This document shows, one piece after another, positions 7,929 to 16,103 of a stretch of DNA of 29,193 nt. The notes beneath the pieces are model-generated. The model searched no databases. It saw only the letters and a program-made list of their open reading frames with translations, and was not told the DNA's origin. Within the stretch, counting starts at the first letter, position 1; every line of letters begins with the position of its first letter. The position numbers and the translations under genes were made by a program. The stretch is from the NCBI GenBank assembly GCA_023390655.1, contig JAEWCL010000005.1:1-29193 (forward strand), in the 5' to 3' direction. The DNA comes from Bacillota bacterium. Its GTDB lineage: Bacteria; Bacillota; Clostridia; Christensenellales; CAG-138.

Positions 7929-8768
7929 ATGGCCGAGAACACAAAACCCGCTGCCCCCCAGCCGCCTGTAAAAGCAGCACCCGCTGCCGCTCCGAAAGGC
8001 AAGCTCCCCATGTTGGGTAAGACGCGCCCCTCCAAGGCCGCCACAAAGCCCGGCGCGCCGAACGTTGCAGCTTTAAAGGCGCAGATGCCCGTTAAGCCGA
8101 AGAAGCCGAAGAAGAAGCTCTCCGGCGCTTTGGTTGTCGCCATTTTGTTTGTATTGCTCATCGGAGCGGGCTTTGGCGTACTCTACTTTGACCTGATCGG
8201 CGCAAGGGATGTTTTTGTGACCATGTTTGCCTTGCAGAACCCCACGCGTGAGCAGCTTTATACCGTTGCAGAGAAGGAAAAATCACTGTTGGAAAGGGAA
8301 CAATCCCTTGCGGCAAAGGAACTGGAACTCGCCAATCGCGAAACCGAACTTGCAGATAAGAAAAAAGAGCAGGAAGCGGATCAAAAGGCACTCAATAAGG
8401 AACTAAAATCCCGTGAAAGCGGCGTTTCCTCCAAGGAGAAGGAGCTTCTCAAACGCGAAGAGGCATTGTCTATCAAGCAAGCAGAACTCGATAAGCTTGC
8501 CGCTTCGCTCGAAATTAAAAAAATCGATATCTCCACCGCCGTACAGATGATTGCGGGCATGAAGCCCGATAAAGCGGCAGATGCCCTCTCGGGCATGAGC
8601 AACCCGGCCGATATCGCGCTGCTGCTGCTGTATATGGAAAGCGACAAGTCGGCCGCCATACTGGACGAAATGAAAACAAAGCTTGCCACCAGCGTCATGC
8701 TGGAAATTACGGCGCTTAAGGCGGCAAACGCGCTGCCCCCCGCGCCTTCCCCCACACCGAAAAAGTAA
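7929..8768 (+). CDS. ylxF: YlxF/MotE-like membrane coiled-coil protein
   Basis: This is the protein encoded between fliJ and fliK in many Bacillota (YlxF in Bacillus), related to the periplasmic MotE chaperone. The 279 residues comprise a Pro/Ala/Lys-rich cytoplasmic N-terminus (1-58), one membrane helix (about 60-82), a long charged coiled coil with repeated KE/LE units (about 110-195) and a C-terminal MgtE_N-like helical domain (about 200-260, with ADALSGMSNPADIALLLLYM). Its role in motor or stator assembly is inferred from family and position. The ATG at 7929 follows GAGGG (7919-7923). Confidence 0.85.
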   Translation: MAENTKPAAPQPPVKAAPAAAPKGKLPMLGKTRPSKAATKPGAPNVAALKAQMPVKPKKPKKKLSGALVVAILFVLLIGAGFGVLYFDLIGARDVFVTMFALQNPTREQLYTVAEKEKSLLEREQSLAAKELELANRETELADKKKEQEADQKALNKELKSRESGVSSKEKELLKREEALSIKQAELDKLAASLEIKKIDISTAVQMIAGMKPDKAADALSGMSNPADIALLLLYMESDKSAAILDEMKTKLATSVMLEITALKAANALPPAPSPTPKK

Positions 8769-8780
8769 AATTAGGATTCA

Positions 8781-8791
8781 GGAGGTGATCA
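8781..8791 (+). promoter_or_regulatory. Extended ribosome binding site of fliK
   Basis: AGGAGGTGATC ending at 8790 is complementary to about eleven bases of the standard bacterial 16S rRNA tail, far longer than neighbouring sites. It precedes the GTG start at 8797 and supports that start codon. Confidence 0.7.
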
Positions 8792-8796
8792 TTTAG

Positions 8797-10191
8797 GTGA
8801 ACGCAGTTCAGAACGTAGCGACAGATTTAGCCAATGTTGTCCCGACCGGACGAACAACCGCCAAGGCTGCTTCACGAAAATTTGACGCAGTCAGAGAGAG
8901 CGTGTTCAATACCCAGAATACGCAAAGCGCTCCTTCCCCGCAAAAGGAACAGCGTGCCGAAACCGCTGCAGAACAGGGACTGGTTGCCCCGGCTGCCCCA
9001 GCGGTGCCGCCCCAGGCGGCCGTAACCCCAACCGAGGTTGAAACAAACGCACAAAGTCGTGATGTGCTGCAGGGCGTCAACGCATTGCAGCAGCAACTCA
9101 GCAAATGCTGTGATTTGCCGGAACCCGTCGGTGGAATTGCAGACATTCTCGAAGGATTCGGATTGCTGAATCGTAGCGAAGGCGTCATAGAGCTTACAAC
9201 GGAAGGACAGGCCTTCCTCGCCCAGTTGTTCCATGAGCTTATGGGAGCGGACCAACAGGCCACAGTCTCTACGCCATACGCTGCCGGTAATGAAGCAGGG
9301 ATGCTCAATACGGCGATACCAGAAGAAACGCAGCAGGCGCTGCAATTGCTTATCAAAGAGTATCTTTGCTCCTTGGAGAATGCCAACAGCCCCGGAATCG
9401 TTTCCTTAGAGTCTCCAGCAGCTCCCCTTCTTTCCCGCACAGATACGGTTCAAGCAGATTTTAAGAGTCCTGCAGACCTGTCTGGCGATCTTATGGATCC
9501 ACTTGCAGCCGCTGCAAATGCTTCGCCGTTGGAGCAAGATGCTGTTGTCCAAAAGACACCACTGGAACATCTTGTGCAGGCATTGACGCAGCTGGACGAC
9601 AATGCTCCCCGGGAAGGAAAATCCCCTGTTTCAGGGCATGAACCGATACCGGCAGGCGCTTTCCACGCCCCCCTATCCCTGCAGCGGCCGGTTTTGACTT
9701 CCGTCGATCCGGGCGCAGTAGACGTAGCGCCGACGCAGGCGGACATGGCGCAGAACATTTCCAGCATTGTAGAGGAAATGAGCTTCCGCGCCGATCAGGA
9801 GATTCAGGAGTTTTCCGTTTCACTCAAGCCCGCGCATCTTGGGGAACTGAGCATCAGGCTCACAAAGAGTTCAGATGGCCTGCTTGCACAGATCAAAGCG
9901 GCAGACGCCTCCACAAAGGGCTTAATTCAGAACGAAGTTGCCGCGCTTACAGCGCAGCTCAAGGACAAGGGCATCGAAATACGGCAGATTGAGGTCGTTT
10001 ACGAAGCACCCGCTTTTACAACGGATATGCGGCAAAATGGAGGACGCAGGGATACCTCCTCTTCCTCGCCGCATAAATCCAGGCTGTACCGCATTGGCGC
10101 AGCACAGGAATCCTATGGAGCTGCAGTCGATTCCACGGCAATTACCGCTTCTCCGCTTCTGATGGACAGTTCCGTGGAATATCAGGCCTGA
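8797..10191 (+). CDS. fliK: Flagellar hook-length control protein FliK
   Basis: FliK measures hook length and triggers the export switch from hook to filament proteins. The 464-residue product has a long, low-conservation Ala/Gln/Pro-rich N-terminal part typical of the ruler domain. The conserved C-terminal Flg_hook domain lies at about residues 325-410 and contains LKPAHLGELSIRL, the family signature. The start is a GTG at 8797, immediately after a stop and served by an unusually complete Shine-Dalgarno. It lies between ylxF and flgD as in Bacillus. Confidence 0.93.
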   Translation: MNAVQNVATDLANVVPTGRTTAKAASRKFDAVRESVFNTQNTQSAPSPQKEQRAETAAEQGLVAPAAPAVPPQAAVTPTEVETNAQSRDVLQGVNALQQQLSKCCDLPEPVGGIADILEGFGLLNRSEGVIELTTEGQAFLAQLFHELMGADQQATVSTPYAAGNEAGMLNTAIPEETQQALQLLIKEYLCSLENANSPGIVSLESPAAPLLSRTDTVQADFKSPADLSGDLMDPLAAAANASPLEQDAVVQKTPLEHLVQALTQLDDNAPREGKSPVSGHEPIPAGAFHAPLSLQRPVLTSVDPGAVDVAPTQADMAQNISSIVEEMSFRADQEIQEFSVSLKPAHLGELSIRLTKSSDGLLAQIKAADASTKGLIQNEVAALTAQLKDKGIEIRQIEVVYEAPAFTTDMRQNGGRRDTSSSSPHKSRLYRIGAAQESYGAAVDSTAITASPLLMDSSVEYQA

Positions 10192-10202
10192 AAGGAGAAC
10201 AC

Positions 10203-10814
10203 ATGTCTACGACTTCTTCAACGACAGCAACCACCCAATCTACAACAAGAACGCTTGAGTCCATGCAGGCAGCCGAACGTAACGCGAAATCCGCGCTTGG
10301 CAAGGACGCGTTCATGAAGCTTCTCGTCGAGCAGATGGCAAACCAGGATCCGCTGAGCCCCACGAGCGATTCGGATTTTATTGCACAGCTTGCCCAATTC
10401 TCCATGCTGGAGCAGATCCAGTCCCTGAACGATACCATGTCGCAAGGGCAGGCCAACAGCATGGTGGGAAAAAATGTGACCGTGGCATTTTCGGATGAAA
10501 GCGGTTCGCCCGCTTTTGTCACCGGTACTGTAGAGAAAGTGTTCCGCAGCAGCGGCGTGGATTATGTTGTGGTCGGCGGTACGATCTACCCCGCCGTCAA
10601 TATCGTCAGCGTCAACCATGTGGAAACATCACCGGTTGCCAACCCGATTTCAGGCAATACCGGCTTCTTGGGAAAAACCGTTTCCAACGGGGATGACATC
10701 AGCGGTACTGTCAAGAAAATCTTTACCCGCGACGGCATTGCGTATGCGGTGATTACCGACGGCGAAGGCGTGGATCATGAAATTCCCGTCGCCGATATTT
10801 CTGAAATTAGCTGA
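10203..10814 (+). CDS. flgD: Flagellar hook scaffolding protein FlgD
   Basis: FlgD caps the growing hook and is needed for polymerisation of FlgE. The 203-residue product carries the conserved N-terminal segment FMKLLVEQMANQDPLSP (about residues 36-52), including the QDPL core, followed by the SDFIAQLAQFSMLEQ helix. The C-terminal half is beta-rich, as expected for the Tudor/FN3-like domains. It is longer than the short Bacillus FlgD. An ATG at 10203 follows AAAGGAG, 11 bases after fliK. Confidence 0.96.
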   Translation: MSTTSSTTATTQSTTRTLESMQAAERNAKSALGKDAFMKLLVEQMANQDPLSPTSDSDFIAQLAQFSMLEQIQSLNDTMSQGQANSMVGKNVTVAFSDESGSPAFVTGTVEKVFRSSGVDYVVVGGTIYPAVNIVSVNHVETSPVANPISGNTGFLGKTVSNGDDISGTVKKIFTRDGIAYAVITDGEGVDHEIPVADISEIS

Positions 10815-10857
10815 ACCGAAACTTACGAACTGATTTGATAAATGGAGGAAAACGACT

Positions 10858-11694
10858 ATGATGCGTGCTCTCTATTCCGGTATTACCGGACTGCGCAACC
10901 ACCAGACCAGGATGGACGTCATCGGCAACAACATCTCCAACGTCAACACCGCAGGCTATAAGGCAAGCCGTGTGGTCTTTCAGGATATTTACAGCCAGAC
11001 ATTAAGCCCCGCCTCCGCGGCTACCGACGGAACTAAGGGCGGTACCAACCCCAGGCAGGTCGGCCTTGGTTCCAGCATCGCAAGTATTGACGTCATTCAG
11101 ACATCCTCCGCCAGCCAATATACCGGTGTTCCACTCGATCTTTCCATTGAGGGCAGCGGCTTCTTTGCCATTCAAAGCAACGGCCAGACACTCTACACCC
11201 GTACCGGCAATTTGGGTACAGATAATCTGAATCAACTTGTAACGGGCAGCGGTGCCCTTGTTCTGGGATATATGGGCGCTACCAAGCCCGCTTCCCCTGC
11301 CGGTCTCCCTACCGTAATGACCATCGATCCTAAATATAAAGATGTTTCCATCGATGAAAACGGCGCCATTACCGGTATTGACTCTACAAGCGGAAGCAGC
11401 GATAAAGTGACCATCGGTTATATCGCGATTGCTACCTTCAACAACGAAAACGCGCTTGAAAAAGTCGGCCAGAACGCCTACCGCGCCACCACGAACTCCG
11501 GCGCTGCCGTCTACAATACTCCCGGTTCGGGCGTTGCAGGCAAACTGAACCCCGGTACGCTTGAAATGTCCAACGTGGACCTTGCGAGCGAGTTTACGGA
11601 TATGATCGTAACCCAAAGGGGCTTCCAGGCCAACTCCCGTATCATTACCACCACGGACTCCATGCTTGAAGAGCTTGTAAACCTCAAGCGCTAA
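10858..11694 (+). CDS. flgE: Flagellar hook protein FlgE (short form)
   Basis: FlgE polymerises into the hook. At 278 residues it resembles the short Bacillus hook protein rather than the ~400-residue proteobacterial one, which is why related genes are often labelled flgG or flgF. The N-terminal rod/hook motif (LRNHQTRMDVIGNNISNVN, near residues 13-31) and the C-terminal one (DMIVTQRGFQANSRIITT, near 247-264) are intact. Position after flgD and before flbD favours FlgE over a distal-rod protein. Two consecutive ATG codons start the frame; GGAGG (10844-10848) fits the first better. Confidence 0.9.
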   Translation: MMRALYSGITGLRNHQTRMDVIGNNISNVNTAGYKASRVVFQDIYSQTLSPASAATDGTKGGTNPRQVGLGSSIASIDVIQTSSASQYTGVPLDLSIEGSGFFAIQSNGQTLYTRTGNLGTDNLNQLVTGSGALVLGYMGATKPASPAGLPTVMTIDPKYKDVSIDENGAITGIDSTSGSSDKVTIGYIAIATFNNENALEKVGQNAYRATTNSGAAVYNTPGSGVAGKLNPGTLEMSNVDLASEFTDMIVTQRGFQANSRIITTTDSMLEELVNLKR

Positions 11695-11727
11695 TTCCTG
11701 ACGCCGGATAAGAACTGTTATTTGAAA

Positions 11728-11759
11728 GGGGCGCCGCTGCGGTGTAGCCCGGCGCTCCC
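11728..11759 (+). other. Intercistronic hairpin between flgE and flbD
   Basis: GGG-GCGCCG (11728-11736) pairs with CGGCGC-T-CCC (11750-11759): nine GC-rich pairs with one bulged T and a 13-base loop. No T-run follows, so it is not a normal intrinsic terminator; it may protect or process the hook mRNA, or set the flgE to flbD ratio. Confidence 0.5.
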
Positions 11760-11780
11760 AAACAAGATTGGGAGCATAGT

Positions 11781-12002
11781 ATGATACGCTTAAGCCGTTT
11801 AAACAACGAGGCCTTTTTTGTGAACTGCGATTTGATTGAGTTCGTCGAACAAACGCCGGACACAATTGTTTCCATGATGTCCGGGCGTAAGCTTGTGGTC
11901 ACGGAGACCCCGGAGCATATACGCGAGCTCATCATTGAATACAAGCAAAGGGTCATGCAGCCCGCAAAAGAAAAGCTGGAATGCCTGACAGAGGAAGAAT
12001 AA
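11781..12002 (+). CDS. flbD: FlbD/SwrD family flagellar protein
   Basis: A 73-residue member of the FlbD family (SwrD in Bacillus), found between flgE and motA/fliL in Bacillota and linked to stator power for swarming. The protein begins MIRLSRLN and contains the typical small beta domain with FFVNCDLIEFVEQTPDT and the HIRELI helix. An ATG at 11781 follows GGGAG (11770-11774). Its stop codon lies directly before the motA start, so the two are likely translationally coupled, which fits a stator-related role. Confidence 0.93.
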   Translation: MIRLSRLNNEAFFVNCDLIEFVEQTPDTIVSMMSGRKLVVTETPEHIRELIIEYKQRVMQPAKEKLECLTEEE

Positions 12003-12003
12003 G

Positions 12004-12843
12004 TTGAAGTCAAAGAATTCAAAGCTGGAACAAACAACGCCGATTGGTCTTTTAGCGGGGGCCATCTTTATTATTATATCCATTTTGATCGGCGAAGGTG
12101 CGGTGCTAAAGAGCTTTTGGGACCCGCCGTCCGTACTGATTGTATTGGGTGGTACTTTTGCCTCTACCGTCGTTGCCTATCCGGCAAAATCCCTCAAGTT
12201 GCTTGGCGGCGCGCTTAAAACCGCCTTCCAAAGGAAAAAGTCCGACTTATACGCAGAAATCGAGCTGATTTTGGGCATTGCAAATACTGCGCGCCGCGAA
12301 GGTCTTTTGGCTCTGGAGAATTCGCTCTCAAAGATCAGCGATCCTTTTTTAAAGAAAGGGATCATGCTTGTTGTAGACGGTACGGATCCGGAATTTGTCA
12401 AAAGCGTCATGGAATCGGAAATTTACTTTGTTCAGGAACGGCATAGCCAAGGCCAGGCCATTCTTGATTCTATGGCTGCCTATGCCCCCGCTTACGGCAT
12501 GATCGGGACATTGATCGGCCTGATCAATATGCTGAAAAACCTGAGCAATTCCGACGCATTGGGGCCGAGCATGTCGGTAGCGCTTATCACCACATTCTAC
12601 GGCGTCGTGCTTGCCAACCTGGTCTTTAACCCAATCTCCAAAAAGCTGAAGGTGATGACCGCGCAGGAAGCCCTGCGCAAAGAGCTTCTTTTGGAGGGGT
12701 TATTATCCATACAGGCCGGAGAAAATCCACGCGTCATTCAAAAACGGTTATACTCATTCCTCTCCAGCGCCGAAATCAGGCGCAATGAGGAAAAGGGCGG
12801 CAAACGTGTATCGGAGACAGCAAATGCGAAGCGGACGAAGTAA
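12004..12843 (+). CDS. motA: Flagellar stator protein MotA
   Basis: MotA forms the pentameric ring of the proton- or sodium-driven stator around MotB. The 279-residue product has four membrane helices (roughly residues 13-33, 39-56, 160-180 and 195-215). The cytoplasmic loop carries the conserved charged motif ARREGLLALE used for torque on FliG, and a proline precedes helix 3 in APAYGMIG. The start is a TTG at 12004, one base after the flbD stop, with GAGGAAG upstream. It overlaps motB by about 20 bases. Confidence 0.96.
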   Translation: MKSKNSKLEQTTPIGLLAGAIFIIISILIGEGAVLKSFWDPPSVLIVLGGTFASTVVAYPAKSLKLLGGALKTAFQRKKSDLYAEIELILGIANTARREGLLALENSLSKISDPFLKKGIMLVVDGTDPEFVKSVMESEIYFVQERHSQGQAILDSMAAYAPAYGMIGTLIGLINMLKNLSNSDALGPSMSVALITTFYGVVLANLVFNPISKKLKVMTAQEALRKELLLEGLLSIQAGENPRVIQKRLYSFLSSAEIRRNEEKGGKRVSETANAKRTK

Positions 12844-13609
12844 GCCCGAAGTCCCGCAGGAAGAGGGCGCCCCCGCCTGGATGAATACGTACGGCGACAT
12901 GGTGACGTTGCTGCTCACTTTTTTTGTGCTGTTGTTTTCCTTCTCTACGGTCGATGCGCAGAAATGGAAGTCGATCGTACAATCCTTTACCGGCAGAGAT
13001 CCCGATGAGATGACGGTTGAACTTACGCCGGACCCCGACTTTACGTTTGAGGATGTTGTGTTTCCCCCTATGCAAACGCCCGCCCCCCATGCAGACGACC
13101 TTGAGGGCGCGCAGATGCAGCAGATGTTCAATGAGCTTTACCAAAAGGTAAAGAACCACATCATGCTCAACGGTCTAGAGTACGCGTTAAACGTGACAAA
13201 GGACAATGATCTGATTATTATCCGCATCACGGATACGGCGTTATTTGATTCCGGCCATGACAAGATACGGGAAGAGGCGATCTCCTTGCTTGACTCCATC
13301 GTGACGCTCTTTGATGAGTATGATGAGGCAATCAGTCTGATTCAAATCGAAGGGCATACCGATAACGTTCCTATACGGAGCGCCCGCTTTCAAAGCAATT
13401 GGGATCTTTCCACCTCGCGCGCCGTCAGCGTCGTACAATATTGCATTGAAAATTCGGCGTTGTCCCCGATGAAATATGCGGCGTCCGGCTATGGTGAATA
13501 CCATCCGATTGCGGAGAACACGACGGAAGAAGGGAAAGCGAAGAACCGGCGCGTAGATTTTGTTATCCATAGCAGCCAAAGCATCATTTTGCCGAAAGCC
13601 GTTTCTTGA
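12824..13609 (+). CDS. motB: Flagellar stator protein MotB
   Basis: MotB is the ion-conducting, peptidoglycan-anchored stator subunit. From the ATG at 12824 it has 261 residues. The single membrane helix (about 25-43) begins GDMVTLLLTFF, with D25 the ion-carrying aspartate. The OmpA-like domain at about residues 140-255 contains EGHTDNVP and the NWDLSTSRA motif that bind peptidoglycan. An ATG 13 codons upstream is in frame, but GGAG (12813-12816) is spaced for 12824. Its coding start lies inside the end of motA. Confidence 0.96.
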   Translation: MRSGRSKPEVPQEEGAPAWMNTYGDMVTLLLTFFVLLFSFSTVDAQKWKSIVQSFTGRDPDEMTVELTPDPDFTFEDVVFPPMQTPAPHADDLEGAQMQQMFNELYQKVKNHIMLNGLEYALNVTKDNDLIIIRITDTALFDSGHDKIREEAISLLDSIVTLFDEYDEAISLIQIEGHTDNVPIRSARFQSNWDLSTSRAVSVVQYCIENSALSPMKYAASGYGEYHPIAENTTEEGKAKNRRVDFVIHSSQSIILPKAVS

Positions 13610-13669
13610 CGCCGCATTGCATTGCGTCACCACGGCATCCCTTTCCATATGTATTTCGCTCTATATATT

Positions 13670-13699
13670 TTGCCATTTTTATGATAAAATATGTAGAAA
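13670..13699 (+). promoter_or_regulatory. Possible internal promoter before fliM
   Basis: The 124-base gap between motB and fliM is AT-rich, unlike other junctions of the operon. It holds TTGCCA (13670-13675) and, after 18 bases, TAGAAA (13694-13699); an extended -10-like TGATAAAAT lies at 13682-13690. It could boost the switch genes, but neither match is strong. Confidence 0.35.
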
Positions 13700-13733
13700 T
13701 AACGACATCATTTGATTGAATGAGGAGATCAAG

Positions 13734-14738
13734 TTGGCCGATATCTTATCGCAAAGCGAAATTGATGAGCTGCTAGTAGCGCTTGCTTCCGGTAGAGCGG
13801 ATCCGAAGGAGCCGGAACCGGTAGAAGAGCCGCAGCAAGTTCGCGTTTACGATTTTAGAACAGCAGACAAGTTTTCCAAAGAGCAAATGCGTATGCTCAA
13901 CTTCATATATGAAAATTATGCCGGCAGATTGGGCACCTTCCTTTCCGGCTCTTTGCGTGCACGCTGTGATGTGGAGCTTGTTTCCATTGAAGAGCAGACA
14001 TTTTCGGAATTCAGCAATTCCTTACCCTCCCCTGCTTTTCTTGGGATACTGAATATGCCGCCGCTTGCTGGATCGGCATTGCTGGAAATTTCTTCGACCA
14101 TTGCGTTTGAAATCATCAGCCGCCTTTTGGGCGGGACCGGTACGTTCAGCGATGTCGCAGGAAAATCGTTTACGGAAATTGAGTTAAGCATATTAACGCG
14201 CATCTGCGGACAAATGCTTTCCATTATGAACGAAAGCTGGAGCCGTGTCACACCCATCCGTTCCATGATTGAACGCGTGGAGACCAGCGCGCAGTTTGCG
14301 CAGATTGTTGTTAGTTCCGAGCCAATCGCCATCATCACCATCAATGTCACGATTGGCGACATTTCCGATATCATTAATTTCTGCATTCCGCACCCTGCCC
14401 TGCAGCCGATCGCCAATAAGATGACCACGAGGCTTTGGTATAACGATCAGGGCGGCATGCCGACCAATCATGCGCTGATTCAGGATCCGAGCGTGAGTGG
14501 GCGTATTTCTTCTACCCCTGTTACCTTGCGTGCCATGTTTGACCCAACGCAGGCAACCATCGGCGATATTCTGAACCTGCAGGTAGGCGATGTGATACGC
14601 GTTGAGCATCCCGTCAACCAGGGCATTACGATCATGGTGGAACACATTCCCAAGTTCCGGGCAAAAATCGGACACAAGGGACAACAAATTGCTGTTAAAA
14701 TTACTGAAATTATAAAGGAGGTGGCTGACGATGAATAA
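13734..14738 (+). CDS. fliM: Flagellar motor switch protein FliM
   Basis: FliM is the middle C-ring protein, binding FliG, FliN/FliY and phosphorylated CheY. From the TTG at 13734 it has 334 residues and begins ADILSQSEIDELL, the N-terminal CheY-P binding peptide. The central CheC-like domain carries the LLGGTGTF segment (GGxG, contact to FliG), and the C-terminal SpoA domain covers about residues 260-330. A TTG six codons upstream is possible, but GAGGAG (13722-13727) fits the later one. The end overlaps fliY by 8 bases. fliL, the usual upstream neighbour in Bacillus, is missing. Confidence 0.96.
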   Translation: MADILSQSEIDELLVALASGRADPKEPEPVEEPQQVRVYDFRTADKFSKEQMRMLNFIYENYAGRLGTFLSGSLRARCDVELVSIEEQTFSEFSNSLPSPAFLGILNMPPLAGSALLEISSTIAFEIISRLLGGTGTFSDVAGKSFTEIELSILTRICGQMLSIMNESWSRVTPIRSMIERVETSAQFAQIVVSSEPIAIITINVTIGDISDIINFCIPHPALQPIANKMTTRLWYNDQGGMPTNHALIQDPSVSGRISSTPVTLRAMFDPTQATIGDILNLQVGDVIRVEHPVNQGITIMVEHIPKFRAKIGHKGQQIAVKITEIIKEVADDE

Positions 14739-16053
14739 TCCCGCAGGTGGCAATGACACCGCGTCTCATGTCAACCCGTCGCCAGTCGATTATGAAAAAT
14801 ACCCGCTGAGCGAGTATGAAAAAGACGCATTGGGCGAAATCGGAAACATCTGCATGGGCACTTCGGCCACCACGCTTTCCTCCTTGCTGGGGAAACAGGT
14901 GTCCATTACGACGCCGCAAGTTTCTCTCACCAGCAATCTTGCCGAGGTCGGGCCATATAAAAAGCCTTATGTTGCGGTGGAAGTTTCTTATACGTCCGGC
15001 ATTGACGGCTATAATATCCTTCTGATCAACAACGATGATGTTCTGATCATTACGGATCTGTTGATGGGAGGCACCGGGGAAATCGATCCGGATAGCGAAA
15101 TTGGAGAACTTCAGCTTTCCGCAATCAGCGAAGTCATGAACCAAATGATTGGTTCTTCTTCTACCTCGCTTTCCAATATCATTAAGATGCCGGTCAATAT
15201 CGCGCCGCCGCATGCAAGCAAAATCACGTTGGAAGAGGACAGTCTGGATTGTCTGGTCTGCGGGCATGATACCATTATTGTCATCAGCTTTGCTATGCAG
15301 ATACAGGATGTGCTGAACAGCAACATTATGCAGATCATGCCCTTCCAGTTTGGCAAGAAGCTGGCCAGCGTGCTCTTAAAAGAAATGAATGAGGCGTCGG
15401 AATCCGCCGCTCCTGCGCAAGGATATGTTTCCGCCCAGCAGCCGGTCACACCCCCTCCCCCGCAAGTTCCGGTGCCGCAACAGCCTGTGGCGGCACCGCC
15501 GCCAATACCGGAGCAGCCGCCTGCACCCCCGCCGATACAGGCTCCGGCATACCAGCAGCCTGTTCACGCTGCGGCAGTACCGCAGCAGCCCTATCCGGGA
15601 CAATATGCACCGCCTCCGGGCTACGCTCCCCCGCCCCCCTACCCGCCGCACTATGCGCCGCAGTATACGCCGCAGCGTGCACCTGAGCAGAACCGTGTGA
15701 GTGTGAAAGCGATGCAGTATCAATCTTTTGATGATCCATACCAGGACGGCCGCATTCCTTATGACCGGTCAGATCTTGGCGACAGCCTCGGGCTGATTCT
15801 TGACGTACCTTTGCAGGTAACGGTTGAGCTTGGACAATGCAAAAAGAGCATTAAGGATATTCTCAGCCTGAACATGGGGTCCGTCGTTGTGCTAAACCGC
15901 ATGGCAGGCGAAATGGTGGATATCATGGTCAATGGCAAGCTGTTTGCCCGCGGCGAGGTCGTGGTCATTGATGACAATTACGGCGTACGCGTCACAGAGA
16001 TTCTTTCAGGCCCCGGTGGCAGCAAGGCCGCCGCCCTATTTGATTCGCTATAA
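14731..16053 (+). CDS. fliY: Flagellar switch protein and CheY-P phosphatase FliY
   Basis: FliY is the Gram-positive form of FliN, combining a CheC-type phosphatase with a C-ring SpoA domain. In the 440-residue protein both phosphatase sites are intact: D32-xxx-E36-xx-N39 and S130-xxx-E134-xx-N137. A Pro/Gln/Ala-rich linker of about 95 residues (about 225-320) includes runs of prolines. The SpoA domain follows at about 345-435 (VTVELGQCKKSIKDILSL). The start ATG at 14731 lies inside the fliM end, after AAGGAGGTGG. It is the last gene of the operon. Both intact sites suggest it dephosphorylates CheY-P at the motor. Confidence 0.96.
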   Translation: MNNPAGGNDTASHVNPSPVDYEKYPLSEYEKDALGEIGNICMGTSATTLSSLLGKQVSITTPQVSLTSNLAEVGPYKKPYVAVEVSYTSGIDGYNILLINNDDVLIITDLLMGGTGEIDPDSEIGELQLSAISEVMNQMIGSSSTSLSNIIKMPVNIAPPHASKITLEEDSLDCLVCGHDTIIVISFAMQIQDVLNSNIMQIMPFQFGKKLASVLLKEMNEASESAAPAQGYVSAQQPVTPPPPQVPVPQQPVAAPPPIPEQPPAPPPIQAPAYQQPVHAAAVPQQPYPGQYAPPPGYAPPPPYPPHYAPQYTPQRAPEQNRVSVKAMQYQSFDDPYQDGRIPYDRSDLGDSLGLILDVPLQVTVELGQCKKSIKDILSLNMGSVVVLNRMAGEMVDIMVNGKLFARGEVVVIDDNYGVRVTEILSGPGGSKAAALFDSL

Positions 16054-16061
16054 CATGCAAC

Positions 16062-16101
16062 AAAAAAACGCCCAAGGCAAAAGTGCCTTGGGCGTTTTTT
16101 G
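16062..16101. terminator. Bidirectional terminator between fliY and the deoxyribosyltransferase-like gene
   Basis: A stem of 11 GC-rich pairs (16069-16079 with 16084-16094), extended by A6/T6 flanks, closes a 4-base AAAG loop. T6 follows on the plus strand (16095-16100) and A-run complement gives U6 on the minus strand, so it ends both converging operons. Confidence 0.95.
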
Positions 16102-16103
16102 CA

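Noticed and set aside
11728..11759. Hairpin as an intrinsic terminator splitting the operon
   Set aside because: No T-run follows the stem, and flbD with its own ribosome binding site continues directly.
11002..11865. A 287-codon minus-strand open frame across flgE
   Set aside because: It lies antisense to an unmistakable hook gene and encodes no known domain; it is a shadow of GC-rich codon positions.
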